The notes: generated by a model from the letters alone, not told the origin. A DNA stretch of 64,000 bases from Lachnospiraceae bacterium (GCA_029054245.1 JAIDFQ010000004.1:62001-126000), one strand, 5' to 3'; counted from the stretch's first letter, positions 34,353-44,300 are shown. Made by a program: numbers and translations.

Positions 34353-34809
34353 GTTTCAAAGATGCCCATACCGCAGGAACCATGCCTGTCTTTCGCCCGA
34401 AGCTGCTCTGGCAGACTGTTGAGTAGAACGTCATATACCGTGGTACCGGCACAATCCGGGTCGGCGTAAACCGTAGCAAAGCGGTCAAGGCTGACAAACG
34501 CCTCTGCCTTCAAAATACACATCCAGCCCAAAGATAATTGCCGTGGATGTCGGATTATCCATGGAATCACAAGATTCTCTGTATTTCACTCCATAAGGGT
34601 TCAAATAATCCTTCATGTATCTGGAATGGGGAATGAATTTCCGCTCTCCGTACGATTGATAAAGCACCTCATCCCACTTCTTAAAATCCGCCACTGCATC
34701 CTGTTTCACATCTTCCAGTAAAAATTCTGCAAAGGGACGCGGAAGACTCTGTGTTCCTGCGCCCTGCCGCCAGATGCCCTTTGCTTTTCCATTCTCTTTC
34801 TATTGCGCT
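34337..34809 (-). pseudogene. Frameshifted and truncated remnant of an unrecognised gene
   Basis: Two minus-strand frames continue each other: first GKAKGIWRQGAGTQSLPRPF, then DFKKWDEVLYQSYGERKFIP and DNPTSTAIIFGLDVYFEGRG, then a frameshift near 34500 into SLDRFATVYADPDCAGTTVY and ending KDRHGSCGMGIFETYQ at the mgtC end. The coding-like composition is clear but no ORF is intact, and both ends are missing. HGSCG-type motifs occur in adenylosuccinate-synthetase-like proteins, but I would not assign a function. Confidence 0.55.
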
Positions 34810-35251
34810 ATGCACATATTCTTCCCTCTTTGTAACACTCGTAAATGTATTCCCGGGACTGATAATAAAAATCAGTATTATAGTTTGATATCACATCATC
34901 AATCCAAGAAGAATAAACCTCGACTACATGCCCCACAATATTGTCTATATCATCTTCTGCTGTGTCTTCCACCAAACGCTCATATACCTCACCAATTACC
35001 CAATAATCCGGCGCTTCATATCTGCACTTTGCCACATTATCAAAAGAACCTTCCGGAATACTGCATTGTGAAATGAACTCATCTGCAACCTTTTCAATTG
35101 GTTCACAGTGGAACACATCTGCAAACTTATAGATTCTTTTTAAAACCTCTTTCCCTATATGCCCTACCACTGCCGCTCTCTTAAGCTTTTGCTTTCTTCC
35201 GATATATTCAATCAGACTACATGTAAAAAATAACGCGCTGTCATTCTTCAT
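34808..35251 (-). CDS. DUF3791-like protein, partner of DUF3990
   Basis: 147 residues beginning MKNDSALFFTCSLIEYIGRK, with LKRIYKFADVFHCEPIEKVADEFI. This is the pattern of small DUF3791-type proteins encoded next to DUF3990 proteins in Clostridia. Its ATG overlaps the end of the DUF3990 frame, so it was translationally coupled to it. DUF3990 belongs, to my knowledge, to the ADP-ribosyltransferase-like group, and the pair may be toxin-antitoxin-like; that is inference. The gene appears intact although its partner is truncated. Confidence 0.6.
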   Translation of the reverse strand: MKNDSALFFTCSLIEYIGRKQKLKRAAVVGHIGKEVLKRIYKFADVFHCEPIEKVADEFISQCSIPEGSFDNVAKCRYEAPDYWVIGEVYERLVEDTAEDDIDNIVGHVVEVYSSWIDDVISNYNTDFYYQSREYIYECYKEGRICA

Positions 35252-35590
35252 CCCGCACTTCACTCCCTTTCAAAAAATGCAAAGTTGCCAATGCCCTTGC
35301 CGTATGAAAACTTATCTGATGTGTTGGTCTCTTAAATCTTGCTAGAGCCCAAAATGCTTCCCTGTCAATCTTTCCATCAACAAAATTTTGAACATAGTTG
35401 AATATTGTGTCATCTGCCATCGGACCTTCAACTACATCAAACTCATGCGCCTTTCCCAATCTGCATGCAACTATAAAATCTAGCCACTCTTCACACATTT
35501 CCGGGAAACTCTTAATCTTTAAGGTATCGTCTGGTTTATAAAGATATTCATTTAAATATCTTATAAATATTTTACCTTTTAAGTTTATTC
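35241..35590 (-). pseudogene. Truncated DUF3990 gene (C-terminal part only)
   Basis: The frame reads LNEYLYKPDDTLKIKSFPEM, then CEEWLDFIVACRLGKAHEFD, VEGPMADDTIFNYVQNFVDG and FKRPTHQISFHTARALATLH, which is the C-terminal half of DUF3990. The N-terminal part with the expected LYHGS opening is missing; a TGA stops the frame at about 35590 and no good start exists. The ORF track starts at an internal Met (35498). Confidence 0.7.
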
Positions 35591-35939
35591 ATAGACATTT
35601 CCATCACATTTTCAATATCATACTATCACATATACAGCTTTTTATAAATATTTTTCACTCGGGCTTTCAGGCAAAATATTTTCTACGTTTCACATAATTA
35701 TTTTATCAGTTCCTGATACCGCTTATTCCCTTTCAAAAATCCAAAGCTCTCTTCCTCCCTCAAATTCTCCGCTCCATGATTTCAACCGCCGCATCTGCAT
35801 AGCGGCAATTCCACAATCAGTATGGAAGGCTCCACTTTCTCTATTTTTCCTGCTGCCAGCCACGGCAATAATATTACTATCAAGGCTTTTAAACATTATA
35901 CTCTTAAACAGGAGATTCTAAAATAAAGAACGAATCAAA
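35591..35939. other. AT-rich intergenic stretch without a recognised gene
   Basis: About 350 bp of low-complexity AT-rich sequence with no open frame carrying an RBS, no tRNA and no clear repeat. It lies between the truncated DUF3990 frame and the inverted repeat at 35940 and probably represents decayed DNA. Confidence 0.4.
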
Positions 35940-35991
35940 CCTCCTTGGCAACAAGTCCTTTTTACTAAAAAATGACTTACTGCCAAGGAGG
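35940..35991. repeat. Inverted repeat next to nuclease remnant
   Basis: CCTCCTTGGCA pairs with TGCCAAGGAGG, with an inner AAGTC/GACTT pairing. It could be a terminator-like hairpin, a mobile-element end, or the leader of the decayed gene that follows. Confidence 0.5.
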
Positions 35992-36009
35992 ATAAACATA
36001 ACAAATGTA

Positions 36010-36205
36010 CAGACGAAATGCAATTACAAGGATATCATATTCCGCATCCGAAACTGAAGCTTGTCGTAACTTTATACAGCATAAACTGAGGCTGTAATTC
36101 AGAACTAATGGAAGCCTGCCATTCTCAGTAGCTGTTGAACGAGCAGTAGATCATTGCATCCAAAATAACATTCTAAAAAATTTTCTATCTCAAAACCGTG
36201 CCATC
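36010..36205 (+). pseudogene. Remnant of an Rpn-type PD-(D/E)XK nuclease gene
   Basis: Broken plus-strand frames give LQGYHIPHPKLKLVVTLYSI, then after a stop GCNSELMEACHSQ, and in a shifted frame VAVERAVDHCIQNNILKNFL then SQNRA. These correspond in order to the C-terminal half of Rpn family recombination-promoting nuclease proteins (LNINYGHN-ELMEKC..., AVDxCIxxxILxxFLxxNRAE). Stops and frameshifts make it non-functional. It indicates past mobile or accessory DNA here. Confidence 0.6.
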
Positions 36206-36256
36206 TATGATACTGCCTATCGGGAAACTCTGTACCTGGAAAATCATCTACAATTC

Positions 36257-37198
36257 TTATTCCCAGATTCCCCTGCATGTTACTCCTGACTTCCGTGCCA
36301 GCGATTCAAGCTTTTGGATTTCCTGCGGCAGCAGCCCAACCTGAACCCCTTTTTCAAGTGCCTGCGCATGCTGTGGCTTTGTAAGACCGATAATCGGCAC
36401 CACCTGCTTCGCTAAAGCCCATGCAATTGGGATTTGAGATACATCCACCTCATATTTTTCAGCCAATTTTCTCTCCCATTCTATAAGCCTAGTGATTTTC
36501 CTAAATTTTTTCTTTCCAAATGAAATTCCTCTTAACGAAAAAGCAGGAAATGGATGCTGCGGATCATAGTGACCGGATAATGCGCCCTGTTCCAGAATCA
36601 TGTAACCGAAATAGAGGATATCATTCTCTTTACAAAAGGGTATTACTTCCCGATCATCCTCCATGCAGAGCAGGCTGTAATGATTTTGCACCGCTGCAAG
36701 TTTAAGTCCGCTCTCTTCTAGGATTGCTTTTGCCTCTTTTATCTGATTAAGACTGCAATTTGACACTCCTATGCTCTTGATCTTGCCAGATTTTGCTAAT
36801 CCGATCATTTCTCTTAAGTTATCTCGAAGTGCGAATGGCTTATGCAGCCAGTACAAATCTATTGCATCTATTCCAAGCCTTTCAAGGCTGCCATTGACCG
36901 CTTTCGTGATTGCTCCTGCTTTATACTTGATTCCCGGCATATGCTTGGTGGACAAGGTAACCCCGTCATACCTTGCCATGCATTTTCCCATAATTTTCTC
37001 CGCATTTCCCATACCATATACTTCAGCCGTATCCCACATTGTAAATCCTGCTTCATAAGCTGTGCGGAACGTAGCTGCTAATTCTTGTCCACTGTAAGAT
37101 TTACCAAATATCATCCTAGAACCATTGACTCCCCTTCCCCATGCCCAGGTTCCAATCATGCACTGAGGAATTACCTTCTGGTTTAACATTTTATACAT
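36257..37198 (-). CDS. Aldo/keto reductase
   Basis: 313 residues, a TIM-barrel oxidoreductase. The tetrad is recognisable: Asp and Tyr in MWDTAEVYGMG, Lys in TLSTKHMPG, His in DLYWLHKPF. SIGVSNCSLNQI and the C-terminal PIIGLTKPQHAQ bind the NADPH. The substrate is unknown. The ATG at 37198 follows GGAG by 9 nt; a second Met three codons later is possible. It is flanked downstream by the decayed region and upstream by the DUF2142 gene. Confidence 0.9.
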   Translation of the reverse strand: MYKMLNQKVIPQCMIGTWAWGRGVNGSRMIFGKSYSGQELAATFRTAYEAGFTMWDTAEVYGMGNAEKIMGKCMARYDGVTLSTKHMPGIKYKAGAITKAVNGSLERLGIDAIDLYWLHKPFALRDNLREMIGLAKSGKIKSIGVSNCSLNQIKEAKAILEESGLKLAAVQNHYSLLCMEDDREVIPFCKENDILYFGYMILEQGALSGHYDPQHPFPAFSLRGISFGKKKFRKITRLIEWERKLAEKYEVDVSQIPIAWALAKQVVPIIGLTKPQHAQALEKGVQVGLLPQEIQKLESLARKSGVTCRGIWE

Positions 37199-37312
37199 CG
37201 GCGCCTTCTCCTTTTACCTATTTCTGCCATATTAAGTATTATAAACCATTTCTTCCTCATAATTCTGTTAACTATCGAAATTTTCTGTAACAGCCCACAG
37301 GGGCATCTTTTA

Positions 37313-39236
37313 CTATCCAATATAAGAGCTGAATGAGACCACATCCATCAAAACCAGTATATTTATAACATACAGACCAGTCACTGCACTGCCGCACTCT
37401 AGTAATTCCTCCCGTTCATCTCCTCTTGCACTCAAGAAGCCACAGCAGATCAGCGGTAGAACAGGCAAAAAATACCTTCCCTGCAGCCCTTCTATCGCAT
37501 AGGTAGATGCAGAAATATCTGTCCATTGTATGTACAAACTTGTAGCAATAAGGAAAATGATTCCTAAACTTAAACAGAGCAGTACTGTTTCCGCCAGATA
37601 ATCCGCCTGCTTCCTTTGCCTTTTTTCTTTATAATAAACTTTATAAAAAAGCATGACAATGAACATAAGAAGAATTACATTAACCGCAATATTCAGACTG
37701 CCAAGTTTAGAACCAAGCATTTCCCCAATCAGGCACTCTTCATTTTTCCAGAACATTTTATCCAGTATGTATAAATACCTTCCAGGATTCTGGAAAATGA
37801 ACTGTACTTTTTCAGCAGTTCCTCCCCCTGCGCGCGTATTTCCAAGATAGTTTCCGGCAATCAAAAGCCATCCCATTGAAAAGACCGCTACCTCCACCAT
37901 AGCGACCATCTTGTGTAACAGTCCGCTTTTCTTATCGCCAAACCTCTCCCTAGGTATCACCACAAATAACAATGCCGCCGGAAAATATACTACCTTACAG
38001 GAAGACACCAATGCAATCAATAGATACATTAGCGTTATCTCCCATCGGTTCATTTTTGCTTTCCTATGTCGCATATACAGACAAAAAGACACGATTGCAG
38101 CCACTGCCGCATACGTGATGGCATCTACCGACAGACTCGCCCTCTCCTGCAACGCCATAGGCAGCAACGAAATAAATACAAGTACTTCTTTTCCATAAGG
38201 AATATATTTTACTGCATAATAGAGCAGCAGCGTGCATCCTATAATGTTGGAAGCACTTCCTGCAAGAACAAGTATATAGGTATTATTGCTCAACAAATCG
38301 GCAATTCCAATTCCCAATACCTGAAATACATAAGAGATAGGAGAATAAAGCGCCATATTCACATTATTATGTAATACACTGCCCGCCGGATTGATTTCCA
38401 TATGAAAATGCTTCCATAAAATATAAGGCGTATAAGTATACCATTCATAAGGAATCAAATTATCAGGAATGGGAATATTTCCTCCCTCCGGCGATAGAAA
38501 ATATCCATGTACGATTCCATATGCCCTGACATAATGATTCACTTCATCCGGCACCTGAAAAATGGGAACACAAAAAAGATATAAAGGGCATAAAATAAGA
38601 GATAATAATAAAAAAAGATTCTCCGGCTTTGAAAAATATTCCTTTTTCTTTTGCTGGATAAAACAGACAACTAACATCAGAAAAATTGCAGACCATGTAA
38701 AGATACATCTTCTTCCGGCTTCGCTTACTAACAGATACGTCACACGGTTCCAGACCGTACCATCCTCGTTCAGCCGAAAGGCAAACGCACATGAAGACTC
38801 ATGAACATCACTTGAAATACGGATGGTGTATTCTTTTCCACTATCAATTTTTACCTCCCCCCCCCGGAGCAAAAAGCGCAGCTGCACTGCCGAGGGCGTC
38901 TGTAACTTCATAATACTCATTGTTTGATAACGGAATCGATGCTATTGCTATGTCCCCATCATATAAATCAATTATAGTAGATGCCTCTGAGGGAATTTCA
39001 GGATTTAAAATGCTAAAAAGAACCGAATTCAGTTTGTTTCCCAACGCGCTGAATTTCAGTTCAACAGGATTGTCCTGTGTGATAAATACATAATTGTCCG
39101 ATGGTTCAACATAGACGTCTGCCGCAATATAATCATTCTGCATAATATATGTGTAAAAAAATATCAGCAGAGCAGAAAAAATAATTAATTTATTCTTTAT
39201 CATTCCCTTTTTAAAAAGAGTTCCAATTCTGTACAT
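37313..39236 (-). pseudogene. DUF2142-like membrane protein gene, frameshifted at a poly-G tract
   Basis: Two overlapping frames form one gene. The first, from ATG 39236 (MYRIGTLFKKGMIKNK, GAGGAG 9 nt upstream), encodes a signal-anchor and an extracytoplasmic domain, then runs into nine G residues and stops at GGGGKN. The second frame continues past the same tract as GGEVKIDSGKEY and carries the DUF2142 core: about ten membrane segments with FQVPDEVNHYVRAYG and GLQGRYFLPVLPLICCGF. One G fewer (G8) would join them into a roughly 640-residue protein. DUF2142 proteins sit near cell-surface polysaccharide genes; function unknown. This may be a phase-variable OFF state, a fixed mutation or a sequencing error. 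Confidence 0.8.
38857..38865 (-). repeat. Homopolymeric G9 tract in the DUF2142 gene
   Basis: Nine consecutive C on the plus strand (G9 in the coding sense) sit exactly at the frame break. It is a typical slipped-strand mispairing substrate. Confidence 0.9.
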
Positions 39237-39289
39237 AATCAATATCTCCTCTATGTCTGCCAATTATTTTTACACTATTCTATTTGCAA

Positions 39290-40363
39290 TTAATTTTCAT
39301 TCATTTTCGCCAGCTTTGCCGCCTGGTCCGCCGCAATACAAGCATCTATAATCTCCTGGATATCGCCGTCCATCACCTTATCAAGTTTATACAAGGTAAG
39401 TCCGATTCTGTGATCCGTAACACGCCCCTGAGGGAAATTATAGGTGCGGATTTTCTCGGAACGATCTCCCGTACCAATCTGGCTTCTTCTAAGCTCCGCT
39501 TCTGCGTCATGCGCCTTCTGTTGTTCGATATCATAAAGCTTAGCGCGCAGCAATGCAAATGCCTTAGCTTTGTTCTGCAGCTGAGACTTCTCTGTCTGGC
39601 TGTACACCACAATTCCGGTAGGATAATGCGTTAAACGCACAGCAGAGTCCGTGGTATTGACACACTGACCGCCATTTCCTGATGCACGCATGACATCAAT
39701 GCGGATATCCTTTTCGTCAATGACGATATCCACATCCTCCACCTCCGGCATTACAGCTACCGTAATAGTCGATGTGTGAATACGTCCGCCTGACTCTGTC
39801 TCCGGCACACGCTGCACACGATGAACACCGCTTTCATATTTCAGCTTGGAATATGCCCCCTGCCCGCTGATCATGAAATTGACTTCCTTCATACCGCCGA
39901 TGCCAATCTCATCCACATTCATGGTCTCCACTTTCCAGCGCTGCCCCTCCGCATAATGCACATAAAGGCGATAGACCTCTGCTGCAAAAAGAGCCGCTTC
40001 ATCTCCGCCAGCGCCTGCCCTGATTTCAACGATAACGTTCTTATCATCATTAGGGTCCTTAGGCAGCAGGAGAATTTTCAATTCCTGCTCAAGCTCTTCT
40101 ATGCGCTTCTTTGCCCCACTCAGTTCTTCCTTCAGCATTTCACGCATTTCTTCATCAGATTCCTCGTCCAGCATGGCAAGAGAATCCTCAACATCCTGTT
40201 TGGATTTTTTATATTCTTTATAAGCATTTACAATAGGTGTGAGGTCGCTTTGCTCTTTCATGAGCTTGCGGAACCGCTCCTGATTATTTGCAACCGTAGG
40301 CTCATTCAGTTCACCCATAATCTCTTCAAATCGAATCAATAAGTCTTCCAGTTTATCAAACAC
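39290..40363 (-). CDS. prfA: Peptide chain release factor 1
   Basis: 357 residues. RF1 recognition elements are [19 protein letters not shown] with the P-x-T-like tripeptide region, and the catalytic GGQ in [16 protein letters not shown]. It releases peptides at UAA/UAG stops. The start is a GTG at 40363 ([15 protein letters not shown]), which matches the family's usual MFDKL opening and has GGAGG 8 nt upstream; the track's ATG lies upstream of that site. prmC, whose product methylates the GGQ glutamine, ends 4 bp upstream. Confidence 0.96.
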   Translation of the reverse strand: MFDKLEDLLIRFEEIMGELNEPTVANNQERFRKLMKEQSDLTPIVNAYKEYKKSKQDVEDSLAMLDEESDEEMREMLKEELSGAKKRIEELEQELKILLLPKDPNDDKNVIVEIRAGAGGDEAALFAAEVYRLYVHYAEGQRWKVETMNVDEIGIGGMKEVNFMISGQGAYSKLKYESGVHRVQRVPETESGGRIHTSTITVAVMPEVEDVDIVIDEKDIRIDVMRASGNGGQCVNTTDSAVRLTHYPTGIVVYSQTEKSQLQNKAKAFALLRAKLYDIEQQKAHDAEAELRRSQIGTGDRSEKIRTYNFPQGRVTDHRIGLTLYKLDKVMDGDIQEIIDACIAADQAAKLAKMNEN

Positions 40364-40367
40364 CGTT

Positions 40368-41207
40368 TTAACCTCCATATACGCCTGACACAACTCGGTC
40401 AAGCCCTGCTAAATCTCTACAGACCGTCACTTCTTTATATCCTGCCTCTTTCAAGTACCGACTCACATCTTCCGCCTGCGAACAGCCAATCTCAAAAAAG
40501 AGCATACCTCCGGGATAAAGATACCGTTCTGCTCCCTTTATGATCTCCCTATAGAAATATAACCCGTCTTCTTTTCCATCCAATGCCATAAGGGGGTCAT
40601 GTTCCCTAACTTCTTCCATAAGCGTGGGAATCACTTTGCTTGGAATATACGGCGGATTTGATACAATCATCTCATATTTTCCATGCACCTTTTCAAACAA
40701 ATCACTTTGGATAAATTCCGCTTCCAGTAAAAGCGCCTGGGCGTTTTCCCGCGCCACCTGCAATGCTGCTTCGGAAAGATCGCATCCTGTACCCACACAG
40801 TCGTTAGAATAACGCAGCAGGCTTAAAAGAATACATCCTGAACCGGTGCACATATCCAGAATACGCATACCATCATGAAGATTACGCATCACTTCCTCCA
40901 CCAATGTTTCCGTATCCTGCCTGGGAATCAGTACATCCGGTGTTACTTTGAATTTCATCCCCATAAACTCCTGATATCCCAGTATATGCTGCAAAGGGAT
41001 ATGCTTCCTTCGCAGATCAACATACTTTCTATATTGTTCAGACTGATTTTCTGTCACCAGAGATTCCCCATGCACCAGAAGATCATTCCTATCTGTGCCA
41101 CAAATCTCCTCAAGGAGAAGTCTGGCATCCAGCGCTGCCTCTTCTATTCCAGCCTCTTTCAGCCTGGACACACCCAAATCATATAATTTCCTATATTCCA
41201 TCTGCAT
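40368..41207 (-). CDS. prmC: Release factor N5-glutamine methyltransferase
   Basis: About 279 residues. The N-terminal helical substrate domain ([17 protein letters not shown]...) and [16 protein letters not shown] precede the SAM domain with [17 protein letters not shown] and the N-P-P-Y motif [10 protein letters not shown], which methylates the Gln of RF1/RF2 GGQ. ATG 41207 or 41201 fits best: both lie within or just past the end of the DUF1385 gene, giving overlap-coupled translation. The track start would overlap more deeply. Confidence 0.93.
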   Translation of the reverse strand: MQMEYRKLYDLGVSRLKEAGIEEAALDARLLLEEICGTDRNDLLVHGESLVTENQSEQYRKYVDLRRKHIPLQHILGYQEFMGMKFKVTPDVLIPRQDTETLVEEVMRNLHDGMRILDMCTGSGCILLSLLRYSNDCVGTGCDLSEAALQVARENAQALLLEAEFIQSDLFEKVHGKYEMIVSNPPYIPSKVIPTLMEEVREHDPLMALDGKEDGLYFYREIIKGAERYLYPGGMLFFEIGCSQAEDVSRYLKEAGYKEVTVCRDLAGLDRVVSGVYGG

Positions 41208-42279
41208 CCGCTGCTTTCCGATCCGCCGATTCATCATCTGCCAGTTTGCTCGCTATCGGTTCCTCCTTTAACGACTCATCTTCTGCTGCTTCTTCGTCCG
41301 CGGGTTCATCCACCAGCCAGGAATCGTCTACTTCATAGCCAAAAGTCTCATTCAGATAGGCTTTCCAGTCAAACACCGCCTCCACAGATTTCATGGCTAC
41401 TTCCACCATGCTCTCGTCAGGTTCCTTAGTCGTAAGCCGCTGTAAAAGCATTCCCGGTGCAGAAATGATTCTGACAAAAATATTATCGCTCCTTCCTGCA
41501 AGCCGAATGATTTCATAAGAAATTCCTGCAATGACAGGTATCAATACAATACGCAGCGCGATTTTAAGAGCGGGGTTCTGTACACGGATAAAAAAGAACA
41601 AAATAATGCTGACAAACATTACAAAAAACAAAAAGCTTGTTCCGCAGCGCTTATGGATACGGGAACTACGCATGACATTATGCACCGTAAGCGGTCTGCC
41701 TTTTTCGATACAATTGATGCACTTGTGCTCTGCACCATGATACTGATAAAGCCTTCTGATATCCTTCATAAGACTGATTCCCACCACGTAAGCAAAGAAA
41801 ATCAAAATCCTGATTGCTCCTTCTAAAATGGCAAGGAGGGATGCATTCCTCACAAAACCAGCCAATAATGATGAAAGAAAATATGGCAGCAAAATAAAGA
41901 TTCCTACCGCCAACACAATGGAAATCACCGTGGTAATACCCATCAGTATACTTTCACCTTTGCCGCCTGTCACCTTATCCAGCGTTTTATCAAACTTGGT
42001 TTCTTCCGCCTCTCCATCTTCATAAAAAGAAGCTGAAAAATTCAGCGTCTTCATACCCAGATGCAGAGAATCAATAAAATTAAAAACTCCCCTTATAAAA
42101 GGAATTTTAGTCAGCCTGCTTCCATGCATGCATCCGTGAAAAACATCCATTTCCACTTCGATTTCACCGTCAGGCTTTCTGATTGCAACGGCATAATCAT
42201 CCTTATTCCTCATCATGACGCCCTCTAAAACTGCCTGACCGCCTATTCCTGATGAACGATTTGCTTTATTTTTCTTCAT
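41191..42279 (-). CDS. DUF1385 membrane protein
   Basis: 362 residues. The opening SSGIGGQAVLEGVMMRNKDD and the central YHGAEHKCINCIEKGRPLTV plus RCGTSFLFFVMF are DUF1385 hallmarks, with about four membrane segments. The family has conserved His/Cys residues but no proven function; its gene commonly accompanies rpmE, prmC and prfA in Clostridia, as here. ATG 42279 has GGAGAG 4 nt upstream; the track start lacks an RBS. The C-terminal tail (DEPADEEAAEDESLKEEP) is an acidic low-complexity extension. Confidence 0.9.
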   Translation of the reverse strand: MKKNKANRSSGIGGQAVLEGVMMRNKDDYAVAIRKPDGEIEVEMDVFHGCMHGSRLTKIPFIRGVFNFIDSLHLGMKTLNFSASFYEDGEAEETKFDKTLDKVTGGKGESILMGITTVISIVLAVGIFILLPYFLSSLLAGFVRNASLLAILEGAIRILIFFAYVVGISLMKDIRRLYQYHGAEHKCINCIEKGRPLTVHNVMRSSRIHKRCGTSFLFFVMFVSIILFFFIRVQNPALKIALRIVLIPVIAGISYEIIRLAGRSDNIFVRIISAPGMLLQRLTTKEPDESMVEVAMKSVEAVFDWKAYLNETFGYEVDDSWLVDEPADEEAAEDESLKEEPIASKLADDESADRKAADADGI

Positions 42280-42295
42280 GTGACTCTCCATATAT

Positions 42296-42409
42296 AAACA
42301 ACGGATGCCACGCTTCGCGAGCCATCCTTATGTCAACAACGAATGCCGCTCTTCGCGAGCCATCCTTATATCAATATCAGATGCCGCTCTTCGCGAGTCA
42401 TCCTTATGT
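42296..42409. repeat. Tandem array of three 38-bp palindromic units
   Basis: Three units with an exact 38-bp period (ATGCC at 42305, 42343 and 42381). Each has the form GATGCC(ACGC or GCTC)TTCGCGAG(C/T)CATCCTTAT and is itself an imperfect palindrome. Unit 1 is nearly identical to the single copy inside the gene at 703-742. The array lies between the rpmE terminator and the DUF1385 gene. It is not a CRISPR: units are adjacent, with no spacers. Confidence 0.85.
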
Positions 42410-42410
42410 T

Positions 42411-42443
42411 AAAATAAGGTTGAGATGTAACACCCCAACCTTT
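42411..42443 (-). terminator. rpmE terminator
   Basis: AAGGTTG pairs with CAACCTT around a 13-nt loop, followed on the minus strand by ATTTTAAC. It is located 11 bp after the rpmE stop. Confidence 0.65.
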
Positions 42444-42453
42444 TCTTGCAGAA

Positions 42454-42660
42454 CTATTTGCTTTCCACACCATATTTCTTATTGAACTTATCGATACGTC
42501 CATCGGCTCTCGCTGCCTTCTGCTGACCGGTGTAGAATGAATGGCATTTAGAACATACTTCAACGTGAATATCCTTTTTCGTTGAACCTGTTACAAATGT
42601 ATTGCCACAGTTGCAAGTTACAGTTGCCTGATAGAACTCAGGATGGATTCCTTCTTTCAT
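42454..42660 (-). CDS. rpmE: 50S ribosomal protein L31
   Basis: 68 residues. The zinc-binding form: CNCGNTF and [13 protein letters not shown] supply four cysteines, and [11 protein letters not shown] is the usual C-terminus. AGAGGTG lies 5-7 nt before ATG. It is downstream of rho, the common order in Clostridia. A hairpin terminator follows the stop. Confidence 0.96.
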   Translation of the reverse strand: MKEGIHPEFYQATVTCNCGNTFVTGSTKKDIHVEVCSKCHSFYTGQQKAARADGRIDKFNKKYGVESK

Positions 42661-42800
42661 GCTTTCACCTCTCTATAATAACATTATAATCTGAATCAAT
42701 TTGTTCTCATCTGCCGGTGCAGGCATATATGCTGATACATATGATAACCCGAAACAGCTTTTTAATTGTATCACAGCTTATTCAAGGTTGCAAGTACTTT

Positions 42801-44300
42801 TTAAAACCATTTTATTTTTTTGACAAGATTCACAAATTCCTGGTTGTTCCTTGTCTTTGCAAACATATCCAATATTTTATCTACTGCTTCCTCCGGTTTT
42901 AAACCATTCAACGCTTTGCGCATGATGTTGATTGCCTCCAACTCATCCTGTGCCAGCAGAAGGTCTTCCCTTCTTGTACTGGATTTTGGAATGTCAATCG
43001 CCGGGAACACCCGCTTTTCGGAAAGCTTACGGTCGAGAACCAATTCCATATTGCCAGTTCCCTTAAATTCCTCATAAACCACATCATCCATCTTGCTTCC
43101 AGTGTCAACCAATGCTGTTGCAAGAATCGTCAGGGAACCACCCTCACGCATATTTCTGGCAGCGCCGAAAAACCGTTTCGGCATGTGCAGGGCTGCCGGG
43201 TCAAGACCACCCGACAAGGTACGTCCGCTTGGCGGAACCGTCAGGTTATATGCCCTTGTCAGCCTGGTGATACTGTCAATTAAGATCATAACATCCTTCT
43301 TATGTTCTACCAGGCGTTTTCCTCTTTCAATTACCATTTCTGCCACACGCTTATGGTGATCCGGCAATTCATCAAAGGTGGAATAAATAACTTCCACATT
43401 CGGTCCCTCAATTGCTTCCTTGATATCCGTCACTTCTTCCGGTCGTTCGTCAATCAGAAGAATAATCAAATGAACATCTGGAGAATTGCGCTTGATAGAC
43501 TTTGCCACATCCTTAAGGAGCGTTGTCTTACCGGCTTTGGGCGGAGAAACGATCATGCCGCGCTGCCCTTTTCCCACCGGACTGATTAAATCCATGATTC
43601 TCATTGAGACACTTGCCCCCGGCATTTCCAGATGCAGTCTTTCATCCGGGAAAACAGGTGTCATATCTTCAAAATTACACCGCCTTGAAGCAACCTCAGG
43701 CGAATAACCGTTAATCGATTTTACGTAAAGAAGGGCTGCAAACTTTTCTCCCTGCGTCCTAACGCGGGTATTCCCTTCCAGAATATCTCCGGTTTTCAGA
43801 CCAAACCGCCGTATCTGGCTGGGCGCCACATATACATCATGATCTCCCGGCAGGTAATTTTCACAGCGAATGAACCCGTATCCATCAGGCATAACCTCAA
43901 GGATACCGCTTGCTGCAATACCACTGTCCAGTTCCGTAGGGAACTTGTCCTCATCCGGTCGTTGTTCCTCTACCCTGCCTTCTGTGCGTTCTGTCCGATA
44001 TTCCGATTTTTCTGTACGCTCTGCCTTGTATTCACCTTTCTCAGGTCTTCCCTCTGCCCTGCCTTCTGCAAGCTCACTTTTTTCCTCCGTCCTTCCCACA
44101 GCAGCCTGTCTCGCAGGAGCCGTTTTTGCCGGTGCGGATTTGGGCGGCACATTTTTCCCCTGAGCCTTATCCTTCTCGTCCTCCGCCAGCATCAGCTCAA
44201 TAAGCTCTGCCTTCTTCATCGTCGAAGTTCCTTTTAGCCCTCTGGCTTTTGCTATCGCCTTCAGATCAGCCAATGCCAAAGACTCATACTTTTCTCTCAT
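42801..44300 (-). CDS. rho: Transcription termination factor Rho
   Basis: 499 residues. An N-terminal Rho_N/SAP helix (LALADLKAIAKARGLKGTST), a low-complexity charged insertion (about residues 50-120, with near-repeats such as EYKAERTEKS and EYRTERTEGR), a cold-shock RNA-binding domain (GILEVMPDGYGFIRCENYLP), then the RecA-like motor with Walker A PPKAGKTTLLKDVA, Walker B ILLIDERPEEVTD and an RNA-binding Q-loop region. ATG 44300 has GGAGG 5 nt upstream. The insertion is typical in kind, if not sequence, of Rho from anaerobic Firmicutes and Actinobacteria. Confidence 0.95.
   Translation of the reverse strand: MREKYESLALADLKAIAKARGLKGTSTMKKAELIELMLAEDEKDKAQGKNVPPKSAPAKTAPARQAAVGRTEEKSELAEGRAEGRPEKGEYKAERTEKSEYRTERTEGRVEEQRPDEDKFPTELDSGIAASGILEVMPDGYGFIRCENYLPGDHDVYVAPSQIRRFGLKTGDILEGNTRVRTQGEKFAALLYVKSINGYSPEVASRRCNFEDMTPVFPDERLHLEMPGASVSMRIMDLISPVGKGQRGMIVSPPKAGKTTLLKDVAKSIKRNSPDVHLIILLIDERPEEVTDIKEAIEGPNVEVIYSTFDELPDHHKRVAEMVIERGKRLVEHKKDVMILIDSITRLTRAYNLTVPPSGRTLSGGLDPAALHMPKRFFGAARNMREGGSLTILATALVDTGSKMDDVVYEEFKGTGNMELVLDRKLSEKRVFPAIDIPKSSTRREDLLLAQDELEAINIMRKALNGLKPEEAVDKILDMFAKTRNNQEFVNLVKKIKWF

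Noticed and set aside
42296-42409. Possible CRISPR array
   Set aside because: Three adjacent 38-bp units with no unique spacers and no cas genes; it is a plain tandem repeat.
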